A DNA stretch of 64,000 bases from Algoriphagus resistens (GTDB lineage Bacteria; Bacteroidota; Bacteroidia; Cytophagales; Cyclobacteriaceae): contig NZ_LMXN01000003.1 in NCBI RefSeq assembly GCF_001442615.1, positions 62,001 through 126,000 of the forward strand, in the 5' to 3' direction. Shown in pieces: positions 9,201 to 18,613 of the stretch. The notes beneath the pieces were generated by a model. The model was not told where the DNA came from and made no database searches. It saw only the letters and a list, made by a program, of their open reading frames with translations. The stretch's first letter is position 1. Each line of letters starts with the position of its first letter. A program made the position numbers and the translations under genes.

Positions 9201-9720
9201 GAGTTTATATTTTTACATAATGCGCTAAGTCAGCTACCTAGTAATTAGTACGAGTTCGTTATCTCAGATGCCTGGTGGCTGTATGGTGTCCAAAGCCTGC
9301 TGTCTGTTTGCTTGGATCTTCTGAGTTAGGTTCTAATGCCATCTTTCCAGTTTGAAAGCCAAAGAAAGATAAGCAGAACAAGCTATTTCCGGTTAATAGC
9401 ATGCCAGAAATCTTTTAGGTGACAAACGTTGTTAGAAAATGTCAAAGGCGAGCGGGGTTTTCCTTAGTTAGTCACTGTCCTAATCATATCAGGGTTAATT
9501 AAGGCATACAGAAAGACTACTTTGTTCTTCCCTACCTCTTCTCGCCCCTTGGCCGGGAAGCACTCTGCTCCTTAAGTGAAAAAATGGCGGAGCTGGTGTC
9601 AGTGCGGACAACCATAGTATAATTCCTTAATTTAATCATAACAAAATTTCAATAACATATTTAAGGTTAATCTGAAATAATATTTTAATTTCAGTAATAC
9701 ACAACTAACCTCAAATATTC
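9201..9720. other. Intergenic region between metallopeptidase and aqpZ
   Basis: 520 bases between divergent genes. No protein-coding frame of credible length and no tRNA fold was found. The right end is AT-rich and holds an inverted repeat at 9672-9694. It must contain the promoters of both neighbours; no clear -33/-7 pair was found for either. Confidence 0.6.
9672..9694. promoter_or_regulatory. Inverted repeat upstream of aqpZ
   Basis: CTGAAAT and ATTTCAG form a perfect 7-base inverted repeat with a 9-base AT spacer, ending 26 bases before the aqpZ start. It could be an operator or a small leader hairpin. Its function is unknown. Confidence 0.35.
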
Positions 9721-10404
9721 ATGAAAAAACTTGTAGCAGAATTTATTGGAACCTTCTGGCTGGTGCTAGGAGGTTGCGGAAGTGCCGTATTGGCGGCGGG
9801 TTTCCCAGAATTGGGCATTGGCTTCGTCGGAGTTTCATTTGCTTTTGGTCTGACTGTATTGACAATGGCTTATGCGATCGGTCATATCTCGGGATGTCAC
9901 CTAAATCCGGCGGTCACTGTGGGATTGTGGGTAGGGGGAAGATTTGACAGTAAAGACGTGATAGGTTATATCATTGCACAAGTCCTGGGCGGACTGGCCG
10001 GTGCGGGGATCCTTTATATAATCGCCACTGGAAAAGCTGGTGTGGACCTTGGGGGTTTTGCTGCAAACGGGTTTGGAGAGGCATCTCCAGGAGGTTATAA
10101 TATGGTATCGGCACTAGTGACAGAAGTGGTAATGACCTTTATGTTTCTGACAATAATTTTAGGTTCTACTTATCCCAAATCTCCCGCAGGATTCGCTGGT
10201 ATTGCGATAGGGTTGGCACTGGTGCTGATCCACCTGATCAGTATTCCGGTCACCAATACTTCGGTCAATCCTGCTCGTAGTACTTCACAAGCTATTTTTG
10301 CGGGCGGGATTTACTTGCAGCAGCTTTGGCTATTTTGGGTGGCGCCCATAGTAGGAGCAGTTTTGGCAGGGATTGTGTATAAAAACTTGTCACCAAATGA
10401 ATGA
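9721..10404 (+). CDS. aqpZ: Aquaporin Z
   Basis: Inner-membrane water channel of the MIP family, 227 residues with six membrane helices. Both NPA boxes are present: HLNPAVT with Asn62-Pro63-Ala64 and SVNPARS near 181-187. The selectivity filter reads as in water-specific AqpZ: Phe42, His near 171 in [10 protein letters not shown], and Arg after the second NPA. That narrow filter argues against a glycerol facilitator. A small outer-membrane protein gene follows after 64 bases. The leader has an inverted repeat whose role is unknown. Confidence 0.96.
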   Translation: MKKLVAEFIGTFWLVLGGCGSAVLAAGFPELGIGFVGVSFAFGLTVLTMAYAIGHISGCHLNPAVTVGLWVGGRFDSKDVIGYIIAQVLGGLAGAGILYIIATGKAGVDLGGFAANGFGEASPGGYNMVSALVTEVVMTFMFLTIILGSTYPKSPAGFAGIAIGLALVLIHLISIPVTNTSVNPARSTSQAIFAGGIYLQQLWLFWVAPIVGAVLAGIVYKNLSPNE

Positions 10405-10468
10405 AATCCCAGAAAAAATTAATTATTTGCATAGAGATTAATTTCAATATTACTTAACCTTTATTAAA

Positions 10469-10939
10469 ATGAAATATTTAAAGATTTTATTTCTAGTAGG
10501 GTTTTTTGCCTGCGTAGCAGCTATGGAAAGCAATGCCCAAGAAGTCGGAATCCGTTTTGGTAATTTTTCTGGTAATAACGTTGCCATCGATGGTGTGTTT
10601 GGTTTAGGCCAATTCAGCAGAATTCATGCCGACGTCAGCTTTGGCGGAAATGGAGTCGGGCTTGACGCACTTTGGAATCCTATTTATCGTCCGGTATCCA
10701 CCAGTGATTTTAATTACTACCTGGGCTTTGGGCCATCCTTTTATTTCGGTGACCCATTTGCGTTTGGAGTGGCGGGGGAAATCGGAATTGAGTATGCTTT
10801 TGAAGGTGTTCCAATAGTGATCGGCGCAGACTGGCGGCCCAATCTGAGAATTGTTGAAGATACTGACTTTCTTGCTGATCAATTTGGCCTGAATATCAGA
10901 TGGAGATTTGGTAATGACGGAAGTGGATCAACAAATTAA
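10469..10939 (+). CDS. Small outer-membrane beta-barrel protein, function unknown
   Basis: The 156-residue protein has a clear signal peptide (cleavage near residue 24 after ESNAQ) followed by alternating, aromatic-rich, glycine-rich strands (for example LGFGPSFYFGDPFAFG) and ends in a strand with RWRFG. This looks like a small eight-stranded outer-membrane barrel. I do not recognise a named family. It sits 64 bases after aqpZ on the same strand; a joint role in osmotic or envelope response is only a guess. Confidence 0.65.
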   Translation: MKYLKILFLVGFFACVAAMESNAQEVGIRFGNFSGNNVAIDGVFGLGQFSRIHADVSFGGNGVGLDALWNPIYRPVSTSDFNYYLGFGPSFYFGDPFAFGVAGEIGIEYAFEGVPIVIGADWRPNLRIVEDTDFLADQFGLNIRWRFGNDGSGSTN

Positions 10940-10975
10940 ACCTATTAGAGCAGGCCAAACGTCTGCTCTTTTTCC

Positions 10976-11434
10976 ATGCAACTTATCGTAGAAGGCACTT
11001 TTTTGCTTGAGAGGTTTCCCGGTAAAGGAGGCTGGACTTTTATTAAACTCCCTGGCAAAATCATCACGACCGGAAAGGCTTTTGGGATGATGAAAGTATC
11101 AGGAACTATCGATGATTTTGCTTTCGAAGGAAAGCATCTTTTGCCAATGGGCAATGGATTCGTATTTCTTCCTGTAGCAAAACCGATAAGAAAGGCGATT
11201 GGCAAGGAAGAAGGAGACACAGTGAAGATTACGTTTTTCCAGGAAAAAGTTTCTGATAAACTTCCCCAAGAATTGATTGATTGCCTCAATGACGATCCTG
11301 GCAAACTTGCACTTTTTAAGAAACTGCCCAAATCAGATCAGGACTATTGGATAGAATACATCTACCGGATCGAAGACCTGGATATCCGGTCTGCGAGAAT
11401 AATCAAACTCCTCGATTCGCTGACAGCATATTAG
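10976..11434 (+). CDS. YdeI/OmpD-associated (DUF1905 + OmdA-like) protein
   Basis: A 152-residue cytoplasmic protein. Residues about 1-90 look like DUF1905 (VEGTFLLERFPGKGGWTF at the start and the GKEEGDTVKITF strand), and residues 100-152 match the helical YdeI/OmpD-associated tail (ELIDCLNDDPGKLALFKKLP). Family members are annotated as bacteriocin-protection or OmpD-associated proteins, but the biochemical function is not established. It starts 36 bases after the outer-membrane protein gene and overlaps the convergent TonB receptor gene by 4 bases at the stop codons. Confidence 0.78.
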   Translation: MQLIVEGTFLLERFPGKGGWTFIKLPGKIITTGKAFGMMKVSGTIDDFAFEGKHLLPMGNGFVFLPVAKPIRKAIGKEEGDTVKITFFQEKVSDKLPQELIDCLNDDPGKLALFKKLPKSDQDYWIEYIYRIEDLDIRSARIIKLLDSLTAY

Positions 11435-13833
11435 AAATCCACGATTATGCCTACAGTAGGTAGAACAGACCCCGCTGGATTCTCAAGATACTTTAGCTGG
11501 TAACGGCCCGGATCATTTGGATCCACCAAAATATTTCCCTCAGTATCTCTTACAGGCACCAACAGTGGTGGCTGTTCGGCCCGGAAATTATATACATTTT
11601 GTACATCAACATACCAATTGAGACTCCATTTTTTGAAGTAGTACTTTTTGTCCAGCCTCAGGTCCAACTGGTGAAAGCCCTTAAGTCTGATGGCATTGAT
11701 CTGCGAATAATCCAGAACAGGCTGATTTCTCAGATCCCAGGTACTGATTAGGCTTGATTCTTCATAGTCGTAAGGCGTATACGGTACGCCTCCCAAAAAC
11801 CTCCATCTCCCCCCAATCTCCCAATCTTTTCCAAAGCGCTTTCCGGCTGTCAAACTTACAATAAAGCGATTGTCCCAGGAGGAAGGGATATAGCCTTCGG
11901 TATTTGGGTTAGTGAACTCGCTGCGGACCAAAGTCAATGATGCAATGCCGTAGAAATCATTGAAAAGACGCTGCTGGGCCAACATTTCCACACCGTAAGC
12001 CCTTCCTTCAGAATTACTCTCTACGGGCTCATTCCCAATGACGCCAAAGTCTGCCCCTAGGTTTGCAAGAGAAATCCCATTTCTTACTGATGATGGGTAA
12101 TTGCTGTACTTCTTATAAAATACCTCTGCAGTGAAACGGCGGTTTTTATCCCGGATCAGCCATTCTATCCCTGCAATCAGCTGGGAATTCCGAATAAACC
12201 GTACATCATTAAGCTGGTTGACCAGTTCTCCTGCACTGTCTTTAAACCCAAGGACTGTGTAAGAAGGTTTCTGATAATAAATCCCCGAATTTGCAGTCAC
12301 AAAGAGGTTCGGTTTAAGTTGATACGAGAACGAAACGCGGGGACTGAATTGGTTTAAAGGATTCTTGGCAGTCTCCCCAAAATCAGCTCCATCCATCCGA
12401 ACGCCTCCGGTGATTAGCAACCGCTCATCGTTGACATACTTGCTCGCAGAGACAAATGCCCCGTAATGGTTGAATTTTGAGGTAGATTCCACATTGATTA
12501 CTTCACCGGTATTGGCTAACGTGGATCGATCAAAATTCTGGATGTAATACCTAGAATACTCGTAATTAACGCCATACTTGAAAGTAAATCCAGGTTTAAA
12601 AATGCTATTCTCTGCCCTGAATTTATTCTCAGATTCCTGGGAAAGGTAATTAAAAAGCAAGTTGTCCGGTGAACTCTCATCGTTAGCACTGTATTTTTCT
12701 GAGTAATTGTTCAGCATATTCCTGCTTAGCACGAAAGTCCAAAATCCATTTTCATGGAATCGCTTTAGCTTCACCCCGGTAGCATAATTCCACTGATCTT
12801 GCACTGGAAGCACATCCAGAAGATAGAGTCGGTTTTCACGCTCCTCCTCGGTCTCATTTTCCGGAATATCCTGGTTCAGCGCAAATTTATCGATGGCTCC
12901 AACACCTATAAAGGTAAGCTCTGTTTTATCGTTGATCTTGGTGATAGTTTTCAACTGAAAATCATTGAAAGTAGGCAGAAAAGGCAATCCTAAAAGTTTG
13001 AAAAGCCCTTGCAGATAGGACCTCCTTGCAGAAAGCAGATAGGTGGTTTTTTCACCTAATGGACCCTCATTGGATAAAGTCAACTCTGAAGCGCCCAGCG
13101 TAAGCTGGGTGGCCATTTTATCCCTCCTGCCTTCTTTAAGCTGAATTTCAAAAAATGAGCTCAGCGCATCCATGCGATTGGCAGGGAATCCCCCCGCAAT
13201 CAGGTCCACATTTTTGATCAGATTCACATTCAAAACCCCTACCGGCCCACCAGAGGAACCCTGGGTGGCAAAGTGATTGATGACCGGTACTTCGATCTCA
13301 TCGATGAAGAACTTGTTCTCATTTGGCGCTCCACCACGGATCAGAATATCATTTCTGAAACTCGGAGTGCTCGCTACCCCAGGCAATGCCTGAATTACTT
13401 TGGATATATCTCTGTTTCCTCCCGGATACCGCTCGATTTCGTTAGAATTTAGTTTTCTTACGGAAAGCGGTGTCTCCTCAGATCGGGAAAACTCGGAGCT
13501 GACTATTACTTCAGAGAGTTCGGAAGCGTCTTCTTCGAGTTCGAAATCCAATTGGACCGAACGGGACAACGTCACCTGAACCTCAAAGACGGTCCTGGAT
13601 TTAAACCCCACAAAACTTGCCCGCACATTGTATAATCCTGTAGGAACGTTGGTGATCTCATAGAAGCCATTTTCATCTGAAATAGCCCCGAATTCGGTAT
13701 TTAATACAATTACATTGGCAAAAGCAATCGGCTGATTATTTACTTTATTTAGTACTTTCCCCCGGATTACCCCCTGAGAAAAAGCCATCAATAAACTCGA
13801 TAGAAAGAAAATAACCAATAGGAATAGCCTCAT
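11431..13833 (-). CDS. TonB-dependent receptor with carboxypeptidase-like N-domain
   Basis: Outer-membrane active transporter, 800 residues from Met at 13833. A signal peptide (MRLFLLVIFFLSSLLMAFS) leads to a carboxypeptidase-regulatory-like domain (IRGKV through about residue 90), then the plug (SKVIQALPGVAS, ILIRGGAPNENKFFIDEI) and a 22-strand-type barrel ending in Phe (TVGIIVDF). An upstream in-frame ATG at 13869 would add 12 residues before the signal peptide and overlap crtW; I prefer 13833, which leaves 28 bases after crtW. Position at the end of the carotenoid operon suggests co-expression with pigment genes. The cargo is unknown; no SusD partner is adjacent. Confidence 0.88.
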   Translation of the reverse strand: MRLFLLVIFFLSSLLMAFSQGVIRGKVLNKVNNQPIAFANVIVLNTEFGAISDENGFYEITNVPTGLYNVRASFVGFKSRTVFEVQVTLSRSVQLDFELEEDASELSEVIVSSEFSRSEETPLSVRKLNSNEIERYPGGNRDISKVIQALPGVASTPSFRNDILIRGGAPNENKFFIDEIEVPVINHFATQGSSGGPVGVLNVNLIKNVDLIAGGFPANRMDALSSFFEIQLKEGRRDKMATQLTLGASELTLSNEGPLGEKTTYLLSARRSYLQGLFKLLGLPFLPTFNDFQLKTITKINDKTELTFIGVGAIDKFALNQDIPENETEEERENRLYLLDVLPVQDQWNYATGVKLKRFHENGFWTFVLSRNMLNNYSEKYSANDESSPDNLLFNYLSQESENKFRAENSIFKPGFTFKYGVNYEYSRYYIQNFDRSTLANTGEVINVESTSKFNHYGAFVSASKYVNDERLLITGGVRMDGADFGETAKNPLNQFSPRVSFSYQLKPNLFVTANSGIYYQKPSYTVLGFKDSAGELVNQLNDVRFIRNSQLIAGIEWLIRDKNRRFTAEVFYKKYSNYPSSVRNGISLANLGADFGVIGNEPVESNSEGRAYGVEMLAQQRLFNDFYGIASLTLVRSEFTNPNTEGYIPSSWDNRFIVSLTAGKRFGKDWEIGGRWRFLGGVPYTPYDYEESSLISTWDLRNQPVLDYSQINAIRLKGFHQLDLRLDKKYYFKKWSLNWYVDVQNVYNFRAEQPPLLVPVRDTEGNILVDPNDPGRYQLKYLENPAGSVLPTVGIIVDF

Positions 13834-13861
13834 TAATTTGTGTTGATAACTGCCAATCGAA

Positions 13862-14572
13862 TTAATCATGTTTTTTGCTTTGAAACTCCTTTACCCTCCA
13901 CAATCTCCACCAGGGCGTCGCAGGAGAATCATGATGCTCATAGTGGTAACCAAAGAAATAGCAGGAAACAAAGGCCCACAAGTGGTTTTTTGTCTGGGAG
14001 GAAGAATGGTGCCTGTTGCCAATCTCTCCTTTGTGGGGCAGGTAGGTCCCAAAATAAAAGAGCTGAAGTGTGGATAACACTGCGGGAAACATCCAGAATA
14101 AAATCAGATTTTCAGTTGGAAGAAATAACTTGAGAACATTAAAAGTCACCGCCATCAACAGGAATTGCCAAATTGTGACGTATTGCTTAATAAAGCTGTA
14201 ATACCAAACCAGAAAATTATCCGAATCGTGGTAATCGGGATCTTGATCTGTAGCCACAAACCTATGGTGTTCGTGATGTTTAGTAAAAAGCCTGCTATAG
14301 AAATTGAAAGAGAAAAGCAAGGCCGCAATCCATCCCATCGTCTTATTTAGTTTTTTATTGGTAGACACCAAACCATGCATCGCATCATGGGCCGTGATAA
14401 AAAGACCGGTATAGAGGTGCATTTGGATCAAAATGCCTAAGTAGATCAATGGGTCGTCCCAGAAAATCTCATAATTCAGAAGAAAAACCAAACAAGAAAA
14501 CCACAGGCCAATTATTGCCAAAGCTATCAAACTTCCTTTTGGGTCCATAGACACAGATGTGATCGGCTTCAT
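13862..14572 (-). CDS. crtW: Beta-carotene ketolase (CrtW type)
   Basis: Adds a 4-keto group to beta-ionone rings. The 236-residue membrane di-iron protein carries the histidine boxes HDAMH (62-66), HHEHH (99-103) and HYEHH (210-214), and FGTYLPH (174-180), which is characteristic of CrtW rather than fatty-acid desaturases. The open frame extends to 14662 but overlaps ispH by 67 bases; ATG 14572 leaves a 23-base gap and starts directly before the first membrane helix. With CrtZ it would make a 3-hydroxy-4-keto ring, as in flexixanthin or astaxanthin. Confidence 0.88.
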   Translation of the reverse strand: MKPITSVSMDPKGSLIALAIIGLWFSCLVFLLNYEIFWDDPLIYLGILIQMHLYTGLFITAHDAMHGLVSTNKKLNKTMGWIAALLFSFNFYSRLFTKHHEHHRFVATDQDPDYHDSDNFLVWYYSFIKQYVTIWQFLLMAVTFNVLKLFLPTENLILFWMFPAVLSTLQLFYFGTYLPHKGEIGNRHHSSSQTKNHLWAFVSCYFFGYHYEHHDSPATPWWRLWRVKEFQSKKHD

Positions 14573-14595
14573 AGTGGCAAGTTGGGAAAGATTTC

Positions 14596-15441
14596 TCAAA
14601 AAGTCTGGATTCTTTCCTTCACCTGCTCCATCAGCCACATGGGAGTAGATGTGGCTCCACAAATTCCTACACGATCGTTTTCTTCAAACCAATTCGAGTC
14701 AATCTGTTCGGAATTTGATACAAAGTACGTATTCGGATTAGTGGATTTACAAACATTGAAAAGCACTTTTCCGTTGGATGATTTGGTGCCGCTCACGAAC
14801 ACTATTTTATCAAATTTATCCGCAAAATCCCTTAGTTCTTTGTCTCTGTTAGATACTTGTCTGCAGATTGTATCATTGGCGTTAACTTCGATGTCAGCTT
14901 TTTTAAGAATATCATTGATCCCGTAGAATTTGTCCGTGCTTTTTGTGGTCTGACTATAGAGCGTAATGTTTTTGGGAACTGCCGCTAAATCCAATTCGGA
15001 AATATCCTCAAACACTACGGCCTCATTATTTGTCTGGCCAAGTAGTCCTATTACTTCTGCATGGGCATGCTTCCCGTAGATATAAATAGCGTCTCCTTTG
15101 TCAAAAGAATTCTTGATTCTGTGCTGAAGTTTTAACACCACAGGGCAGCTTGCGTCGATAAGTGTAAGATTATTTTTGATTGCAAGCTCGTAGGTTGATG
15201 GAGGCTCACCGTGGGCCCGAATAAGCACTTTCTGACCATGAAGTTCCTTCAGAGTCTCATGATTGATAATCTTCAATCCTTTTTGCTTCAGCCGGTTTAC
15301 CTCTTCATCATTGTGGACAATATCGCCGAGGCAATACAAGCTCCCTTCTTCATCCAAAATCTCCTCCGCCATTTCGATAGCGTAGACTACCCCGAAACAG
15401 AAGCCGGAATGCGCATCAATTTGTACCTGGAGATTCTTCAT
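14596..15441 (-). CDS. ispH: 4-hydroxy-3-methylbut-2-enyl diphosphate reductase
   Basis: Last enzyme of the MEP pathway; an iron-sulfur protein that makes IPP and DMAPP. The 281-residue protein has the three cluster cysteines at Cys15 (SGFCFG), Cys99 (DASCPVV) and Cys193 (TICRQVSNR), plus VHN near 42-44 and RAHGEP near 75-80. It lies inside the crt operon, 12 bases after the lycopene cyclase and 23 bases before crtW, so isoprenoid precursor supply is probably co-regulated with pigment synthesis. Confidence 0.95.
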   Translation of the reverse strand: MKNLQVQIDAHSGFCFGVVYAIEMAEEILDEEGSLYCLGDIVHNDEEVNRLKQKGLKIINHETLKELHGQKVLIRAHGEPPSTYELAIKNNLTLIDASCPVVLKLQHRIKNSFDKGDAIYIYGKHAHAEVIGLLGQTNNEAVVFEDISELDLAAVPKNITLYSQTTKSTDKFYGINDILKKADIEVNANDTICRQVSNRDKELRDFADKFDKIVFVSGTKSSNGKVLFNVCKSTNPNTYFVSNSEQIDSNWFEENDRVGICGATSTPMWLMEQVKERIQTF

Positions 15442-15453
15442 AAACTAATAACC

Positions 15454-16155
15454 TTAAGCAGCTTGAATTGTTTCCTTCTTTCTGAAAAATTCAAATAAAG
15501 ACACATTCATCAGTAGCAATGTCATAGAATACACCGTGTCCTCGAAGGGAACTGTCCAGATTCTAATGCCTAGATTTTCTGCATCATTGTAGATTACAAC
15601 AGGCTCATCAGTGAGGCCTCCGGTCAAAATCCCATTGCAGATAATAAACGGGATCAAATGCACCAAATAGGCAAAAATAAATCTGCCAAGGTATTGGTCC
15701 CTGAAGATCAGCCAATGGATTCCAAGTGCAAAAGCTCCAATGAAGAAATTGACAGAAGTGTACATTCTGTCTAGATTGAAAAATGCCACAAACAGCAAAA
15801 CCGGGATAAAAACGAAAATTACGGGTTTTGCGAAAGGTTGAAATATGTCTTTTTTAAAAAAATAAATCAATACTTCATAAATAAATACGCAGGCAAAAGG
15901 TACTGTAATGAAGAATAGCCATTCCTCTATTGGAAGCTGAAAAATGTAAATCCCCAGTAAATACCTTGGGTTGAATTCCCAAACTCCGATCACTGTAAAG
16001 CAATGGTCCCAGACCAAGAAAAACGCAGCCGTGATTGCTATGGCAGGAAACAAAGCACCCCATTTGCTCACAAACCTGATTTTCGGCTCAAAGGATCTAA
16101 CTAGTGGAAACGAAACGGCGAAAAGATTTACCGCCAGATAGAGATAGTTTCCCAT
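15454..16155 (-). CDS. crtYcd: Lycopene beta-cyclase, fused CrtYcd type
   Basis: Closes the psi end of lycopene or a related carotenoid to a beta ring. The 233-residue polytopic membrane protein contains two tandem lycopene-cyclase domains (about residues 1-105 and 110-225) that are separate subunits (CrtYc, CrtYd) in actinobacteria. The PxEE motif of the family is visible in QLPIEEWLF. Fused cyclases of this kind are known from Algoriphagus pigment clusters and from fungi and archaea. It starts 2 bases after the crtB stop, so translation is probably coupled. Confidence 0.87.
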   Translation of the reverse strand: MGNYLYLAVNLFAVSFPLVRSFEPKIRFVSKWGALFPAIAITAAFFLVWDHCFTVIGVWEFNPRYLLGIYIFQLPIEEWLFFITVPFACVFIYEVLIYFFKKDIFQPFAKPVIFVFIPVLLFVAFFNLDRMYTSVNFFIGAFALGIHWLIFRDQYLGRFIFAYLVHLIPFIICNGILTGGLTDEPVVIYNDAENLGIRIWTVPFEDTVYSMTLLLMNVSLFEFFRKKETIQAA

Positions 16156-16157
16156 AA

Positions 16158-17000
16158 TCAGCTTAATCCCAGTTTGCTTCCGAAGTAAGTCCCCACAAGC
16201 AAGGTAAATTTCTGAGAATTGGGAATCCTGATCCGCTCCTTCGTAATAGTGGAAGCGGATAATCCCTTAATCTTGTCAAATAGCTTCTGGTAATAGAGAT
16301 ACGCTACTTTCACCCCTAACTTGGCTCCTTCCGGCAAATTTGAGATACCGGTCAGCGCTTCGTCAAAATCCTTCTGTATATCTTCTTCGATCATACCCTT
16401 GGCCGGTTTGTCAAACAGCTCAAAAGTAACCCCAGGAAAATACACTCTTCCCCGCTCCTCATAATCGCTCTTAATATCCCGAAGGAAGTTGACTTTCTGA
16501 AAAGCGGAACCCAGCATCCTTGCCGGCCGCTGCAACCGGTGATACATCGCCTCATCTCCTTCCACAAATACTTTCAGGCACATCAGCCCGACTACCTCGG
16601 CAGAACCATAAATATATTCCTGATATCGGCTGTCATTATAGGTACTGAAGTCCAGATCCATTGCCATGCTTTGGAAAAAAGATTCGATCAGCCCCAGCTC
16701 AATACCATACTTGTTTACGATCAATTGAAAGCCGTGAAGCACGGGATTCAACGAAAGCTTCGAATTAATTGCCTCATACGTTTCGCGTCGGAATTTGGCA
16801 AGCAATTTTGCTTTGTCATGTTCGTGAAATGTATCTACAATCTCATCTGCATAGCGCACAAATCCATAAATAGCATATACAGGTGCATGGAATTTTTTGT
16901 CCAGCGTTTGAATCCCAAGCGTAAAACTGGTGCTATAGCGCTGTGTGATCAGCTTGCCACACTCTAAACTGGTTTGGTCAAATAACTCTTTTGCATCCAT
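16158..17000 (-). CDS. crtB: Phytoene synthase
   Basis: Condenses two GGPP to phytoene, committing step of C40 carotenoid synthesis. The 280-residue protein of the squalene/phytoene synthase family has the two Asp-rich magnesium-diphosphate motifs: DEIVD at 52-56 and RDIKSDYEERGR starting near 173, followed by VYFP. The context (crtI upstream, cyclase downstream) favours phytoene over squalene synthase. It lies 21 bases after crtI. No geranylgeranyl diphosphate synthase gene is present in the window, so GGPP must come from elsewhere. Confidence 0.95.
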   Translation of the reverse strand: MDAKELFDQTSLECGKLITQRYSTSFTLGIQTLDKKFHAPVYAIYGFVRYADEIVDTFHEHDKAKLLAKFRRETYEAINSKLSLNPVLHGFQLIVNKYGIELGLIESFFQSMAMDLDFSTYNDSRYQEYIYGSAEVVGLMCLKVFVEGDEAMYHRLQRPARMLGSAFQKVNFLRDIKSDYEERGRVYFPGVTFELFDKPAKGMIEEDIQKDFDEALTGISNLPEGAKLGVKVAYLYYQKLFDKIKGLSASTITKERIRIPNSQKFTLLVGTYFGSKLGLS

Positions 17001-17021
17001 GACTTTGAATATACTTTATTC

Positions 17022-18500
17022 CTATGAATTCTCCCTAATCACCTCTTTTGCAACAACATACCCTGAAATCAACGAAGGTGGGACGCCAGGACCGGGAACC
17101 GTGAGCTGACCTGTATAGAACAGATTGCTGACCTTTTTGTTTTTAAGCGAGGGTTTCAGCAATGCAGTTTGTTTTAGCGTGTTCGCCAGCCCGTAAGCAT
17201 TTCCTTTATAGGCATGATAGTCTGCCTTGAAATCAGAAAGTGCATATGAGCGCTTGAAGACCACATGAGACCTGATTTCCTGACCGGTGATTTCTTCCAT
17301 TCTGTCCATGATCATTTCATAATATTTCTCCCGCATCTCTTCAGAATCTTCCAGATCCGGGGCCAACGGAATAAGTAAGAATAAATTTTCCATATTCGCC
17401 GGGGCCACCATTCCATCAGTAACAGAAGGGACACACGCATAGAATAGCGGCGCTTCCGGCCACCTTGGATTGGTGTAGATCGCATCGGCATGAGGAGCCA
17501 GTGGCTCATCAAAGAATAAATTATGATGACGCAGGTTTGTTAATTTCTTGCCGATTCCCAGATAAAAAATCAAACTGGAGGGCGCCAGCACCCGTTTATC
17601 CCAATACTCTTCACTGTAGTTGCTATACTTAGGATTGACCAGATGCTTATCTACATGATGGTAATCTGCACCTGCGATGACAACATCTGTTCTAATTTTT
17701 TCACCGGTGGTTAGCCTTATTCTTTTGGCCTCACCCTGTTCGATTTCTATCTCTTCTACTTCAGCATTGTATTGGATTTTCACCCCTTTTTCTTCTGCCA
17801 AAGCAACCATTCCCTTGATGATTTCATGCATTCCACCTTTAGGATACCACGTGCCCAAAGCAATATCCGCATAGTTCATAAGACTATAAAGCGCAGGGAT
17901 ATTCCCGGCCGTTCCTCCTAGGAAAAGAACAGGAAATTCCATCAGCCGGATGATTTTGTCAGATTTGAAAAATTTGCGGACATGACTGGACATGGACTGG
18001 AAAATATCCATTCGCATCACGTCCTTCACCAGTGCCAATGAAGCAAACTCCATCAATGATCTACTGGGTCTTTTCACCAGATCGTGAATTCCCACTTGAT
18101 ATTTATACTTGGCTTGCGCCAAAAACTTATCCAGCTGCACAGCCGCCCCGGGCTCTATTTCCTCCAATCTGGCTTTGAACTCATTCAGATTTGCAGGGAT
18201 ATCCAGTACATCATCCTTCCCATAAATCACCGAATAGGAAGGATCTAGACGGATTAGCTCATAATAATCAGTAGGCTTCTTGCCAAAATGTGAAAAGTAA
18301 TCCTCAAAAACATCCGGCATCCAATACCAGCTCGGTCCCATGTCAAAAGTGAATCCCTGGCTTTCAAATTTTCGCGCTCTTCCTCCCGGAGAATCATTTT
18401 TCTCCAAGAGTGTGACAGAAAAATTATTGATAGCAAGATGAGTTGCGGCAGAAAGCCCGGCAAACCCAGCGCCTATCACTACAGCATGTTTTTGTTTCAC
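17022..18500 (-). CDS. crtI: Phytoene desaturase
   Basis: FAD-dependent desaturase that converts phytoene to lycopene in four steps. The 492-residue protein has the N-terminal dinucleotide fold GAGFAGLSAATHL at about 10-22, the ARKFESQGFTFDMGPSW block near 42-58, and the C-terminal carotenoid-oxidase signature GQLTVPGPGVPPS near 466-478. It is the first crt enzyme gene after the sigma factor (113-base gap). It is the only CrtI-like gene here, so the CrtD 3,4-desaturase needed for flexixanthin-type end groups would have to be elsewhere. Confidence 0.95.
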   Translation of the reverse strand: MKQKHAVVIGAGFAGLSAATHLAINNFSVTLLEKNDSPGGRARKFESQGFTFDMGPSWYWMPDVFEDYFSHFGKKPTDYYELIRLDPSYSVIYGKDDVLDIPANLNEFKARLEEIEPGAAVQLDKFLAQAKYKYQVGIHDLVKRPSRSLMEFASLALVKDVMRMDIFQSMSSHVRKFFKSDKIIRLMEFPVLFLGGTAGNIPALYSLMNYADIALGTWYPKGGMHEIIKGMVALAEEKGVKIQYNAEVEEIEIEQGEAKRIRLTTGEKIRTDVVIAGADYHHVDKHLVNPKYSNYSEEYWDKRVLAPSSLIFYLGIGKKLTNLRHHNLFFDEPLAPHADAIYTNPRWPEAPLFYACVPSVTDGMVAPANMENLFLLIPLAPDLEDSEEMREKYYEMIMDRMEEITGQEIRSHVVFKRSYALSDFKADYHAYKGNAYGLANTLKQTALLKPSLKNKKVSNLFYTGQLTVPGPGVPPSLISGYVVAKEVIRENS

Positions 18501-18613
18501 GTGTTTATAAATTCTTTATTGTAGTCACCCCGATTAGCCGGGGCAGACAATGGAAACCTGCCTGATTAACAATCATTCCGTGTCCCCACTGCGAAATGCT
18601 GAATTTCATTTGC

